A DNA stretch of 64,000 nucleotides, taken from contig NC_080560.1 in assembly GCF_030253575.1 (NCBI RefSeq), positions 32,601,501 through 32,665,500 of the forward strand, written 5' to 3'. This DNA comes from Rhododendron vialii (taxonomy: Eukaryota; Streptophyta; Magnoliopsida; Ericales; Ericaceae). The notes beneath the pieces are model-generated. The model was not told the DNA's origin and did not search any database. It worked only from the letters and a program-made list of their open reading frames with translations. Positions within the stretch are counted from its first letter, which is position 1, and every line of letters begins with the position of its first letter. Of the stretch, positions 35,476-47,490 are shown piece after piece. The translations under genes and the position numbers were made by a program.

Positions 35476-35706
35476 ACCGGTGTTGAAAGTGCCTAAAACC
35501 CTAGGGTACCCTATGAAAGTGCCTAAAATCTTAGGGTACTCTATATATGAAAGTGCCTAAAACCCTAAGGTACCCTATGAAAGTGCCTAAACCGCTAAAA
35601 CCCTATAATAGGAAAATGAACCCTAAAACCCTATAAAAGTGCCTAAAACCTTAGGGTACCCTATAAAAGCGCCTAAAATCCTAGGGTATCTTATGAAAGT
35701 GCAACA
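35476..35706. repeat. Minisatellite AAAGTGCCTAAAACCCTAGGGTACCCTAT
   Basis: About seven diverged units of roughly 30 bp. Each has AAAGTGCCTAAA followed by a CCTAGGGTACCCTA palindrome. The AAACCCTA word equals the plant telo-box, present four or more times. Confidence 0.85.
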
Positions 35707-36289
35707 AGATCGAAAAACACGAAAAAGACATATTTTGTGTTAGCCAAACAAGGCCCTTGTCTCATTTAAGATCATTTAAATTAAAAAAGACATTTTTTGT
35801 GTTAGCCAAACAAGGCTCTTGTCTCATTAAAGGCAATTTGGTCTTTTCACAGACCTTAAACTCTAAAATATTTTCATTAATGGACTTTACACATCACTGA
35901 AACTTAAGCTGGACTAAATCTAGTTTGGGACCTCTTCTTTTGGACTTTAGACCAATTTGCTGTATTAGTTAATACTAATAAGTCATAAGCTTACTTTCTC
36001 TTAACTCTAATAAATGGTTATGTTTTAAAATAAAATCAAACTTACCTATTTACATTTGAGTCACTTCCCACTTACCTTTACTATTGACAGTACTAGTCAC
36101 TAGTAGTATGATGATTGAGGGTGTTCTCTTGTAAACTTTTTTGTCTATAATTTTTTTCGGTACTTTTTTATTTTTCGTAACTTTTTACCATAATTTTTGA
36201 AAGTAATCATGAAAGTATAAAAATGTGAGTTGATGTTTGAAAAAATTCATAGAAAACTACACTTTAGACAAAAAAAAAAAAAGAAGTTG

Positions 36290-36470
36290 TTTTGTATTTT
36301 TTTTCCGTCTTTAGTGAACTTTTTATTTTTATTTTTGGTCATAATTTTTTCTTTTTAGACTTTTCTCATCGAGACGGATGATTAATCCAAACAATATAAT
36401 GCAAATCTAACAAAAATTCAGAAATGTCGAATAAAACATACAAAACGAATAAGGAAAAAAAGTTAATAGG
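36290..36470. repeat. AT-rich fold-back repeat family, diverged copy
   Basis: Has TTCCGTCTTTAGTGAAC, TTTTTCTTTTTAGACTTTTCTC and a right part AATAAGGAAAAAAAGT similar to other copies, but poorly conserved. Confidence 0.45.
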
Positions 36471-36640
36471 AATGGAGCCTGAGTAATCATTTGGGGGTCT
36501 TGGGGCAACCACCGCCCCTCGGTGCCCCAACCATTTTTGCCAAACATTTCTATGGGGTCGATGTAGTAACTTTGCTCCAAACTCCCAAATAATTTTTCCT
36601 GATGAAGCACATTTTGTTTATTCAGAAAAGAAAAAACGAA

Positions 36641-37939
36641 AATGTCGCTCTATTTATATCCAATTAAGCAATCTAGGGTTTTCCATGTAATCAGCAGCAA
36701 TCAGGTATCCATCTCTCTCTCTCTCTCTCTGCCAAAGTTTAGGATAGTTCCATTGTTAGGAAAAGAAAACAGTACATCATGCGCCATCACAGAATCGCTA
36801 ATCATGAGTCGTTGTTAGTTGTTACTGTTATTTTGACGTGGCTGAAGAAAACAACTTTATTTTGTTTTTCATGATCACAGTAGTCTATTGTTTGTCTGTT
36901 TCATGAATACCCGTGCTTGATATTTACAGTTGATGAAGGAAATTCGTGATCACAATACTTGTGACATAATTAAGCTGCATCTTGATGGTTTGGAAGTTTT
37001 GTTACATCACGCTAGGGGTGAAAATATAACCAACAAAACCAAACCGACCGGAAAATTCGGGGTTTGGTCCGGTCGGTCTAGGGTTGGTCCCAGTCAGTTT
37101 CGGTTTTTGAAGAGTTAATTTTTAATTCAGTTTAGGCTCGAGTACCTGTTAGTACTAACGAACCGAACTGTAATATACATATAGGACCTATTGACGATGG
37201 GGGTTTCGATATTATAATACTAGTCTTAGATAGGGGTTATGATATTTTTTAGTAATCTTGCCTGGGGTTTTGATATTTTAGAAGTCTTCAAGCTCAACCA
37301 GAAAAAAACCAAAAAAAAAAAAAAACTGAACCACTCCAAACCGATTTCGCTCCGCCGAATATTTTGACCGGAATCGGTTTCCGTCATTTCTAGACTGAAC
37401 CGATCGGTTCGGTACGCCATGTTCGAAATCCCCGGCCGAGCCGAACCTATCTCATCCCTACGTGCTTGGGTGATTGTCCAACTTATCTAATCAGCTGCCA
37501 GTTTCCAAATTTTGCATGCCATGATCAACGAGCAGAGTTAATCCGGTACCGCCTTGTGTGTATGTAATTTTGAGATTTTTCAGTCATTGATTTCCTTTTC
37601 TCTGTTTTGGATAGAAACTATAGATGCCGTATGACTTTATTGAATGCAAAATTGCGTTTCGGATATTAAAAAAAAAAAAAAGAATTACTGCTTACGGAGT
37701 TATCTCGTTCGATGTTCTTTTCATGTGAATGTTCCTTTGCTGCAATCACTGGTTTTCAAAAGCATTGTTGTCTGGTGTGCTCACCTTGGCAAAGTGCAGC
37801 TGATGTAACCACGGACCACCCCTGCCTCTTTTCTAATGCTGTAGATCCATTTTTGTTGATATTTGGTGAATGTCAAGGGCTAAAGTCCGGGCCAGCATGG
37901 GTTTCGATAACTCTCGCATAGTTAACATTCAGTCTCTTC
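36641..37939 (+). other. Probable 5' UTR region and intron of the RING gene
   Basis: AGCAGCAATCAG|GTATCCATC (36703) followed by a CT tract looks like a leader donor. 37013-37460 carries a decayed hAT-like element (ends TAGGGGTGAAAA and TCATCCCTA, no clear duplication). An ATG in strong context at 37897 precedes the annotated CDS (see findings). Confidence 0.45.
37013..37460. mobile_element. Decayed hAT-like element
   Basis: The left end TAGGGGTGAAAATATAACC resembles the complement of the right end CCTATCTCATCCCTA; the interior is rich in ACCGACCGG and CGGTTCGG words. The 8-bp flanks do not match, so it is old or truncated. Confidence 0.5.
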
Positions 37940-38673
37940 ATGGGGAGTATTTGCCCTGTCTGTCGTCTACTTGTCTACCCGAACGAAGCGCTTCAGTCGC
38001 AGTGCACCCATCTATTTTGCAAACCTTGTTTGGCACATGTTGCGGGCACTTCCCGGGCCTGCCCCTATTGTGGATACTTGGTGACGGAAGCAGATTCGAA
38101 GGTTAACTTTTCGCATCATTGTTTTATCTTTGTATTCTGCTGTTACTTACCGGCGCTCTCTCTCTTTCTCTCCCTCTCTCTTTCCTTCCAGCCTCTCGTA
38201 GAATCAAACAAATCGCTGGCGGAAACAATAGGCAAAATAGCAGTTCAATGCCTCTATCACATGTCGGGATGCAAATGGCAGGGTCCTTTATCCGAGTGCA
38301 GTTCCCATTGTTCCGGGTGTGGGTTTGGAAATTCCCCGGTCGTATGCAACTGGTGTGATATCGATATCGTGCATCGTCAAGTCCGGGAGCATGCACAGAA
38401 CTGTCCCGTGAGTGCATTAAGGCCTGTCATTTCGTCTTTGCACAATGTGTTCAGTGTATTTTACTTTACTAATCAGTTCTCATTTGATTCTTTGAACCAC
38501 AGGGTGTGCATTCTCAAACACAACGGGCAGAGGGTGTTCGGGATGCTGCTGCAGCCCCAGCCGCATCATCGTCTAATCCTCAACAAACGCAGACGGCTAA
38601 TCAGCCCGGGGCATCAAATTCTCAGGCCCCGACTTCGCAAACCGCGGCTGCCATGAAGTTTTTGAGAATTTAG
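37940..38673 (+). CDS. RING/TRAF-type zinc-finger protein, apparently frameshifted at the 5' end and short at the C-terminus
   Basis: Three exons: 37940-38101, 38192-38407, 38503-38673, encoding 182 residues. RING-like C3HC4 cysteines: CPVC (5-8), QCTHLFCKPC (21-30), CPYC (41-44); then SECSSHC, CGFGNSPVVCNWCDID and HRQVREHAQNC, a TRAF-type finger. The TEADSKPLVESNK stretch is a hallmark of this plant family. Family members normally begin MGFDN..NIQSL.GEYFCPVCR (from memory). Here that N-terminus is encoded from an ATG at 37897 (MGFDNSRIVNIQSLHGEY) but is one base out of frame with the RING, so the CDS shown starts at a downstream ATG giving MGSICPVCR. The C-terminus stops at MKFLRI, without the long Gln/Tyr-rich tail I remember. 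It may be an E3 ligase-like protein, or a decaying copy. Confidence 0.7.
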
Positions 38674-39717
38674 ATTTAAGAGTTGGGGTGTGTTTATATT
38701 TTATCCAGTGGGTTAATGTGTTTCTTATCAAGTACTGCATTGCCTTCGTTAAGTGTCACTTGAATTTCTAAGTGGGGAAAAAAAAAAAAAGGGTTCTACA
38801 GACCTTTGTTATTTAGTTCGATTCTTCCTATTTGTTTCATAGTAGTAGTAATTTTTAAGCTAGCTCCTGAAGTTCTTTGATACTCTCAGATCCTTATTTT
38901 TTCGAACCTATACCTTTCATTCTTTTAGATTGAATGGACCTTATCGTTACGCTAATACTCAAAAAAATTGAAGAATGTAGGGGCAAGGACGGAGCTAGAT
39001 TTGTGTAGAGGTATAGAACTTAGAATTCCACGTATTCACATGGTCGTTAGATTTTTAAGTTTTCCTTGCATGTAGTTAGGAATTCAAGCATGATTTCTAC
39101 GGAATGATGTTCTTCAGGAAAAACCTTTATGATAATGTTTTGAAAAGTTTCATTCATAAAGGAAAGAAAAAGGTACAAAAAAAAAAAAAGAAAGTTTCTA
39201 GACATTTGAAAAGTTCAAAGGGACAAATGAAAAACATTGGAATAGGGGGGAAAAGGAATTTGAAGGGATTGGAGTAGAGGGTTAGATGGATTTATTAAAT
39301 TATTTATATTTTCTCTCCAAAAATGAGAAAATATTTGGTTCAAAGTTCCAAATATCAACACAAAAACTCTTTTAACATACAAATAATATGAATTCAAAGT
39401 TGATGTTATGAATTTACATGCAAATGTTGTAAAATTTTATGCAAAAGGCATGAACTCGATTTCAAGGTGATTAAGGAGGTGCATACCATGTTGGACTCAA
39501 GAATGGGTTCTTACTAATAAAAAAAAGGGAAAAAAATTGAAATAGTTTATGTAGTTAAGTATTTGTGTCAATTTGGTCCCTGTAATTTTAATTGACTCGA
39601 TTTACACTATGTACTTTTCATTTTGCTTCAATTTGGTCCAAATACTAACTTCCGTTAGTCCACCGTTAGTTCTTTAAACAACAAAATCATATGGCCCCTT
39701 TTTTTGGGGTTAAAATA

Positions 39718-40070
39718 GACTTGTTCGGCTAAATATATCCTTATTGAATTTTTTTTCGTATTTGTTAGATTTTCGTCAATTTTTTTTGGGGTTATTGCAT
39801 CGTCATGACGAGAGGAATCTAAAAAGTATAAAATTTTGATCGAAATCCAATTTTTTTTGAATAAAGACGAAAAAATTGGCTTATTGGCCTATTTTTGTCT
39901 TTATTCAAAAAAATTAGATTTCGATCGTAATCTTTTACTTTTTAGATTCCTCTTGTTATGACGATGCAATAATTTCCAAAAAAATGACGAAAAACTAACA
40001 AATACGAAAAAAAATTTGAATAAGGACAAAAAAATAGGCCAGTTGGCTTATTTAGCTGAATAGGGTTACT
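39718..40070. repeat. AT-rich fold-back repeat family, fullest copy
   Basis: Nearly palindromic about 39890: TTGTTCGGCTAAATA...TCGTATTTGTTAG on one side, ACAAATACGAAAAAAAATTT...GGCTTATTTAGCTGAA on the other. A half copy lies at 40730-40910. Confidence 0.75.
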
Positions 40071-40581
40071 CATTCCCCTCTTGCCCTAATATATCTCTGA
40101 ACCAAAACACAGCTCGTTCTTCTATTCTCCATTGATAAAGAGGCACTTGGGAAGAAATTTGGTTATAATTTTCTACAAAAAGTGGCCATCGAATTCAACA
40201 GTTTTATGATCAGCCATGAGGCATCATAACCACTGATATTGTCTACATGTTCAACTTGTGGACAAATACTGAGATGCCTTATTGTTCTGAATAGTACTGA
40301 AAATGCATATAGAACCATGTCCAAAAGTCACAACATGATATAGATCCAAAAGTCACAACATGCTAAATAACCATGTCCAAAAGTCAGAATATTATATAAA
40401 CTCAATTCCAAATTTACCATGTCATAACCTAATACATAGACATAACAAACCACTCAACTATGTTACAATAAACCTAACTTAACAGCCCAAGTAGTTACAA
40501 AAAATAGTGCCCTGTCATTCCATTCATTTTCCTACACTTGGCCCATGCATTGATTCCTGACTAGGAATGTTGAAAAATAAA

Positions 40582-40713
40582 GGGAAAATGACGGCCAATG
40601 ACGTGTTTTGATAATTAATACCAGCCAAAGACATTTTGTTCATTAACAAATGTTCTTAGCATGTCCTTGGCTGGGATTAATTATCAAATCACGACCTGGG
40701 CCGTCATTTTTCC
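40582..40713. mobile_element. GGGAAAATGACGG miniature element, copy C
   Basis: Same family as 3530-3661; exact 9-bp duplication AAAAATAAA at 40573-40581 and 40714-40722. Inserted within the loop of the large fold-back. Confidence 0.85.
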
Positions 40714-41498
40714 AAAAATAAATCTAAGCCAATTTTTTCGTCTTTATTCAAAAAAAAATGAATTTCAATAATAATTTTTTACTTTTTAGATTCTTCTCGT
40801 CATGACGATGCAATAACCTCCAAAAAATTGACGAAAAACTAACAAATACGAAAAAAAATTTGAATAAGGACAAAAAATAAAAAAGTTGACTTATTTAGTC
40901 GAACGGGTCTGTTTTAACCCCCAAAAAAAGGGCCATATGATTTTGCTATTTAAAGGACTGACGGCGGACTAACGGAAGTTAGTAATTGGACCGAATTGAA
41001 ACAAAATGGAAAGTACATAGTGTAAATCAAGCTAATTATAACTACATGGACCAAATTGACACGAACACTTAACTACAAGAACTATTACAGTTTTTTTCCC
41101 TAAAAAAAAGGTGCATAACACGTCCAAATGAAATTCGAAAGCTACTCTGTGCCCCTATCTCTAGAGGGCGAGGGTGGCGGCTTTGATATGGTGGAAGCCC
41201 CTCTAAGAAACCCGATAAACTCGGGCTTTGGGGGGCCTTTGCCTTCATTTCAACCACCACTACGGGCTACACTTTTTACATGCATTAGTAGAATGACAAA
41301 AATGACTACGTCATACACTATGAGCAGAAACTTTCCAAACCACATCGAGCCAAAGAATGAGGGATTACTACCATACAAGTGTCAATTTACAAAATCGAAT
41401 CAGAAATCCAGGAAAACAATGGATAACGTTTCTGCATACTCAGCCCTGTGACTTTATACATCAACTGACCTATAACAGCTCCATGAGATTTGTATTAG

Positions 41499-44400
41499 TT
41501 AGCTGCAAAGCTGAGTACATAAGCCCTGTATCTGAGAATTGGTTGCATTTGCCAATGTGTATGTGCTGTTTTTGCCATTGTTTGAGCATGTTAAGGTTAG
41601 CTGGTCACCCAGTTGATCGGACTGCAAGAATAAAATTGAATTCATGCACAGCAATTTCATGTGCATATAACAATATATATAGATTAAAAGGGGCCAAGGG
41701 GGCCTTCGCAATGTAAGAAAATTAGCGGGAAAACATAACTAAAGATTAGGTTTCCAATTGTTCCATTCTGAACAAACACAACTTGTCAAAACAGCACAAG
41801 TAAATCAGACTCCAGATAAGTGGAAGTGCCCAAAACAATACTTTCAGCCAGGTAATAGGCGTATATACCCTTCTTCTAATAAGAAAGGAAGGTACTAGTA
41901 TTACCCCTGTCCACTTTCTTTATCTTCCCATTTTTGTCAACTTTCTCTTTTCTTGAATAGTTAACATGTCATTGCTTGGATAGTTTGATTCAGACATATA
42001 GAGTCCGTGGTCACACAAGGCTCAAAAAACATGGTTTATCTTCTAAGATATCGATTAGGATTCACCGTATTGAAATGAACAGATAGGAAAATTGGAGGGA
42101 GACAAAGAAAGGGCAAGTGTTGCCACTACTTACCAGACAGGACAAAGGCTGCGTGTTGCAGCTCCACCTCGAAGTAGGAATGCAACTCAAATAATGGCAC
42201 CATGAACAGTGATCATTTGCATCAACCCCGCGGAAAAGCATAACCAGGCCGACTGTAAACCTGAAATTTGCATGACTCTGATAATTAGGCATATGTCACA
42301 ATTTAAAGGAGAGAGACCGTCTTAGACATTTAGTTATGCTTGATTTGCCGGACAACTAATGAGGCCATGTTAGGGATTACATATCTTGGATCATATAATC
42401 CCAGCGGAATGGTTGTCCAATTGATATGTTATTTCTACGCTAATTATTCCATTCCTGCAATGTGTTCCACAGCGTTCCTTGACTTGGTAGGATAAATATG
42501 GGCATGTGTCCAACAGGTGTTGAGAACTGTCTGATGAGTTTTGGGTCGTGTCAACAACACCACGATACACGCCACCTTCTTAGAAAAACGTGCTTCTAAG
42601 TGTCCTATTGTACCATTAAAAACAAGACGGATTCAGCAATAGCCTTTCCATGTGCTTCTCACTGTTATCATCTTTACTTAACCATTAACTTAATGCCCAT
42701 TAGCCAACCAAAAAAAACTTGATTGCTCATTAGTGTCGAAAAGAATTTCAAGACAAAAATTGGACGGGTTAGAGAGATTTCAACAGAGCCATGTCTCACA
42801 AACTACTGGACACACATGATGGATATGATTCATACGAACAATCAAACAAGATACAGGAATCACTGAGTGACGCAACTGACTGTTAAGCCCAGTACTTATC
42901 GACAGTAGACAGTCGTACACAATAAGTTCAGCTATTGTACAGGATTCAAGTAAAACAAAACAAGATGACGGGCACAAACAGGTTTCCAGGCTTACCCAAC
43001 AATCAGAAGGATCAGAGAAACAACCCACAATATGCACTGATACACCTTGAATTTAGGTGTACTTGTTGAAGCAGAGGGAGATCCACGAGGAGCATATCTT
43101 TGGCTAACCCATCCAAACTGGGGACGAATCAAAAACACAAACCCAAGGAGAACTCCAGAAAGAAATCCTCCAATATGAGCAAAGTTGTCAACATGTGGGA
43201 GGATTCCCACTGCTAGATTGATTGCAATGATGACCACAAGGGTCAACAATGCCGATACCTAGACATTCAAACAGGGAAGGGTAAGACGATAGGACCGAAC
43301 AAGGTTATAATTAACCAAACACACTATTCATACATAAGCCTATAGTTAACAGTAGACAGATAGAAACCTTATTTGCGTATATAGTCCAGTTAGTGATGAG
43401 TTCTGAAAGCATGCCTCCAAGTAATCCGAAAAGTGCACCAGAAGCACCAACAGAGATATTAGACTGGATAAAAAGAGACGACAACAAACTCCCACCGAGT
43501 CCAGAGATGAGATATAGCAATCCGATCCGCACTAAAAAAGGCCAAGAAATAATGAAGTTAAAAAGAATTATTGATGTAAAGTGCACAACTTCGATCATAG
43601 TTGGAGTTGGTGACAATATTTGAAAGAAGAACCCCGTTCCACTAAGGTTCTTATTTTCTAAGTACTTATTTTTCGCTTTACGAGATAGGTCATTCTCTCA
43701 CAATACATCACCTTTAATTCAATAAATAAGTAGTACTCATTTCCCTTAGCGGAGGGATATTATCCTGAGCCATGATGTGAAACAGAAAGAAAATTAGAAA
43801 CAACAGAAAGGGTGAATTCTGGCTCCTATAAATGACTTTTAGACTACCCCACAAAGATTGTGAAGAGATGAATGTGCATGGAAATACTAAAAGTTACATG
43901 AAGCTGATACATTGATACATACCAAAACCAAACTCTTGCTCAAGTCGAATGCCAATAACCAAAAGACTCAACATATTGGCCAGTAGATGAAAAACACCAC
44001 CATGTAGCCACATACAAGTGAAAAGGCGCCACCACTGGTGTTTGTGGACCACTTTACTCACATCTAATGCTCCCATCTTCTCTAGCCTGAAGAAAAAAAC
44101 ATTGAAAACTACTCAGATATCAAAGGAATCATTCTCTTCATCTCACTTACAAGTAAGGTCACATGTAGCACCTTACTTTACTTAAATATCATGCTCTTCA
44201 GTACAACACATTATTAGTAACCTATGTAAAACAGCTCAGCCGCATCCAAACCATTTGACAAGATGGAACAAGTAACTATATCCGTACACAAAATGTAATA
44301 TGAGAAAAAAACCTGTGCAACGATAACTCAAAATCACACAAAGAGTAATGTTGACTACAACACAGATTGACAACCACGGTAGAGAAGAGGTTGTGAGAAA

Positions 44401-46129
44401 ACTCAAAATAGCACGTAATTTAAGTGAAATTGTGAAAATAGAGGAACCAAAAAAACAAACAAACATGTCATATGGAATTGGTATAACAGTTAACTAGTGC
44501 AAATTTGTTCCATGTGGTGATTATCATTCTTCATTGTGACATTGTGAATGTTTCATTTTAGACAACCTTAGTTGCAGAAAAAATGGTACATTTGTGAAGA
44601 GGAAAAACAAAGAAAAGACCATGTTTCAGGTTACTTAATTCTAGCAGTGCTTTACGTTCCTCAACTAACATAGTAGAAAATGGATTCCACAAAGGAATCG
44701 ACTTCCGTCTCCTAGAACTATCAACCCCCAAACCTAGACCATTGAGCGGAGGCAGGGGTATGTCTATCATGCTAAGTGTGATGAATAAGGCTTCATACCA
44801 TCATGTGTCACATCTCGCTATCTAAATGTGCACAAAATCCATTCTTCCAGACACTCTACATTTGTGACCATGTCTTAGTGTCGCTCCAACCCCTACAGCA
44901 ATGCTAGCTTGAACTTAAATTCAAGTAAAAGCACATCAAAACTCCCTCCACTCCTTTTCATTTACAGAACTTGCTATCCAGCTAGCAACATTTATCAAAA
45001 CTTATCACTCCTCAGACTCCTCTCCTCTACTCCAACTCATAGACTCCACTCAAACCTGAAACTTACAAATCTTACTGAAATTCTGAGTTCCTCAATTACA
45101 GAGTTCCAAATGAAATAAAGCATTTTCACTCAAACTTCTGTGCAACTAACATGGAATTATAATTATAGCATCGAAGAAGGCCTTAACATTGTGAATGGCA
45201 AAGTCCCTTAACCAATTCTCCTTTCAAAACCACAGCATTGCTGCACTTAAAGCTAAAATGTGTAATTGAAGCCAAAACTTTTCCGTTAGTACAATTCACG
45301 CACACACACTTATACATACTAAAAGCCAGGCACACGTGGTGCATGTGCAAATCGTGTTATGCAAAAGATGAGAGAAAATCTTGGGTTGAGGTTAATCTAT
45401 GATAAAATCTGGAATGTAAACCTAGAATGGGGGTAGAAATTTCAGGATGGCAGTTTTTTTTCCGCAATTCCTTTAGGTAGTTAAAGGGGTACCTTGGGAA
45501 AAAAATGGTGAGACAGTACACCAAAAAAGGGGCCTCCGCTTCCCTTGAAAATAGTAATAGATTTTCTTTTCTAAAAACCTCATATATGTATCCAGACAAG
45601 CTTACTTGCACCTCTACTAATCCGGTAACCATTCCCATCGTCCACCCAATGTATGGACGGTCCCAGAGAGTTGATATTTCAAAACCTCATACCTCCAAGC
45701 AAACCTAAGCACAATAGTAAACAGTAATAGACGTATGGATGTATGTATATCAGAAGAGCAGGCTTACGTAGATGAAGAAGGCCCGAGGAGAGGATTCTCT
45801 TTAAACGGCTGAAACGAGAACCTCCCCAAAAACCCAGCGACGCACGAAACGGAGTTTTTAGGGCAGTCGTTGACGTACATGGTTATAATCAACATCACGA
45901 CGCAAGCCACGACGAAGGTGGGGATCAACCACGGGAACCACTTCTTGAAGTGCTTCACTTCTCTACTACACATAGCAGACGGACTCCGAGCCGTCGCGGC
46001 GGCGGCGGGTGGAGCCGGGGCGGGAGACGGCGGCGGCGGGGTTTCGACGTCTACTGGGTGGATCATGGATGTCTGATGGCGGGAGGGAACCCTGATGTGG
46101 ATGTCTGACGGGCGTTTTGGATCCGCCAT
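41499..46129 (-). CDS. RBL: Rhomboid-like intramembrane serine protease (plant RBL1/RBL2 group)
   Basis: Six exons on the minus strand: 46129-45768, 44086-43923, 43531-43368, 43258-42996, 42260-42134, 41621-41499; 1203 nt, 400 residues, phases consistent. The N-terminal cytosolic part is Pro/Ala-rich. The first membrane segment follows [10 protein letters not shown], then [27 protein letters not shown], and [21 protein letters not shown]. The catalytic serine is Ser206 in [13 protein letters not shown] (GxSG); the catalytic histidine is His258 in [11 protein letters not shown]. It is therefore predicted active. The C-terminus is cysteine-rich ([22 protein letters not shown]), as in plant RBLs. 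Family knowledge: Golgi or secretory-pathway proteases cleaving within transmembrane helices. Intron 1 is 1.68 kb. An LTR retrotransposon begins 456 bp upstream of the ATG. Confidence 0.95.
43632..43757. mobile_element. Possible small miniature element in RBL intron
   Basis: CCCGTTCCACTAAGGTTC resembles the left end at 21741 (CCGTTCCGCTAAG), and CCCTTAGCGGAGGG pairs with it at the right. Ends not resolved. Confidence 0.4.
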
Positions 46130-46150
46130 CGGTGGTTATAAATGTAGACT

Positions 46151-46163
46151 GTGTCTGTGTGTT

Positions 46164-46217
<54 letters not shown>
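46151..46217. repeat. Compound microsatellite (GT)n(GA)n in RBL 5' UTR
   Basis: Uninterrupted GT units then GA units. In the transcribed sense this is a CT then CA tract, 20-90 bases before the RBL ATG. Confidence 0.85.
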
Positions 46218-46222
<5 letters not shown>

Positions 46223-46464
46223 TAGATGAAAAGGAGAGGGGGTGGGGTTAAGGTCAAAGGAACAACTGATAACTGGTGAGCAACCACACCAAACACAGTG
46301 ACAGTGTGACGGCCCTCCAGTTGCCGGTGAATGGAAGCAAGATCATTTCTTTTGTTTATTACCTCAGGTGTCCGAGTCGGACTAAGGGCTCGTTTGGTGT
46401 GCTGTCTAATTTGTTTTTGGGAAAAAGAACGTTTGGATATGTTAAACCCTTTTTTTTTTTTTTT

Positions 46465-46584
46465 GGAAAATGACGGCTCAGAACGTGTTTTTATAATTAA
46501 TACCCGTTAAGAACATTTTCAGCATTAACAATATTCATTGCTTGTCTTTGGCGAGTATTAATTATCAAAACACGTCATTGGCCG
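46465..46584. mobile_element. GGGAAAATGACGG miniature element, copy D, left part (split by an LTR retrotransposon)
   Basis: Starts GGAAAATGACGGCTC and runs through TTATTAATTATCAAAACACGTCATTGGCCG, stopping exactly where the LTR begins. The missing end, GGCCGTCATTTTCCC, resumes at 54982 after 8.4 kb. GGCCG is present on both sides as the target duplication. Confidence 0.9.
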
Positions 46585-47261
46585 TGTCACGCCCTCGATT
46601 TTCAACATAATAAAGTAATACATTTCAATAAAAGAGAAACCTCGCATATCATATACGTTACCCAAATGAGTTTCCCACCTGTTTAATTTACAAACAAGTC
46701 CTTAAGTTTAGATAATTACAACTTTAGTCAAAAGAAAATTCAGTAATAATTAGTTACAAAACCACCTTTAACAAAATGAGATCTTCACAAAGATGACGAA
46801 ATAACCAGTGAAGTCAGCTTCCAAAAGTCTTTTACTGTCAAGCACACAATGCATGCAATAATTTGCCCGGCATCAGAACCTGAAAAGAAAGATTTGGTTG
46901 AGCTACACTAGCCCAGTAGAAAATTCTAAACTCAAGCTATATGTAATTTGAATGAACCATGCACCGAGAATGGATGAGTACTGACAGATACGCCTATACC
47001 ACAAATGACTACCAACAAGCTGCGAATTATCGCCTAAGAGTCCTAGACTTCACATCAATGTCACTAGCCGTTTACTTCTTTAACTAGTTACATTATTAAA
47101 CTCATGTCATCTCACACTTATCTATAATCAAATCAAAACATCTTATTATTCTCCGTATGATAGTACAATCTTTCTCGTGTCCACATTGATCTTCATTAAA
47201 TCCCTTAATTGCAAAACCTTTCTTTTCCTTTAATCCGGTATTTCCCATCAAATAATCACTA

Positions 47262-47490
47262 GGGTCACCTCGGGTCTAGTTCCCTCGAGCGCAGGGTCAC
47301 CCCGAGTCTTTTCCCTCAATAACAATAATCGGGTGAGGTCACCTTGGGTCTAGTTCCCTCGAGCGCAGGGTCACCCCAAGTCTTTTCCTCCAATAATATG
47401 AATCAGTTGGGTCACCTCGGGTCTAGTTCCCTCGAGCGCAGGGTCACCCCGAGTCTTTTCCCTCAATAACGACCACTTGGGTCACCTTTC
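47262..47490. repeat. About 72-bp tandem repeats within the LTR
   Basis: GGGTCACCTCGGGTCTAG, followed by TTCCCTCGAGCGCAGGGTC and GAGTCTTTTCCCTCAATAA, is repeated from about 47262, 47337 and 47409, with a partial fourth at 47478. The same array occurs at 53055-53283 in the other LTR. Confidence 0.9.

Larger units (their letters stand above)
34416..36640. other. Intergenic space, mostly repeat debris
   Basis: No gene recognised. Holds the minisatellite at 35476-35706, a short duplication at 35716-35830 (both copies contain TTTTGTGTTAGCCAAACAAGG), and an AT-rich fold-back copy at 36290-36470. 35190-35300 carries SINE-like words. Confidence 0.7.
39527..41100. mobile_element. 1574-bp Mutator-type fold-back element with nested repeats
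   Basis: Long inverted arms: the left holds TCAATTTGGTCC, CTAACTTCCGTTAGTCC and ATCATATGGCCCC; the right holds their complements in reverse order at 40930-41080. Ends GGGAAAAA and TTTTTCCC. Both flanks are TAAAAAAAA (39518-39526 and 41101-41109), a perfect 9-bp duplication. The arms continue into AT-rich family sequence (39718-39890 versus 40735-40905). The loop contains the copy C miniature element (40582-40713) and about 500 bp without similarity. No transposase frame. Confidence 0.85.
38674..41498. other. Intergenic between convergent RING and rhomboid genes
   Basis: No gene. Dominated by the 1.57 kb fold-back element at 39527-41100; 38680-39500 is AT-rich with nothing recognisable. Confidence 0.8.

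Noticed and set aside
41128-41451. 107-codon plus frame in the rhomboid 3' flank
   Set aside because: Opposite to the rhomboid 3' UTR, with no conserved motif.
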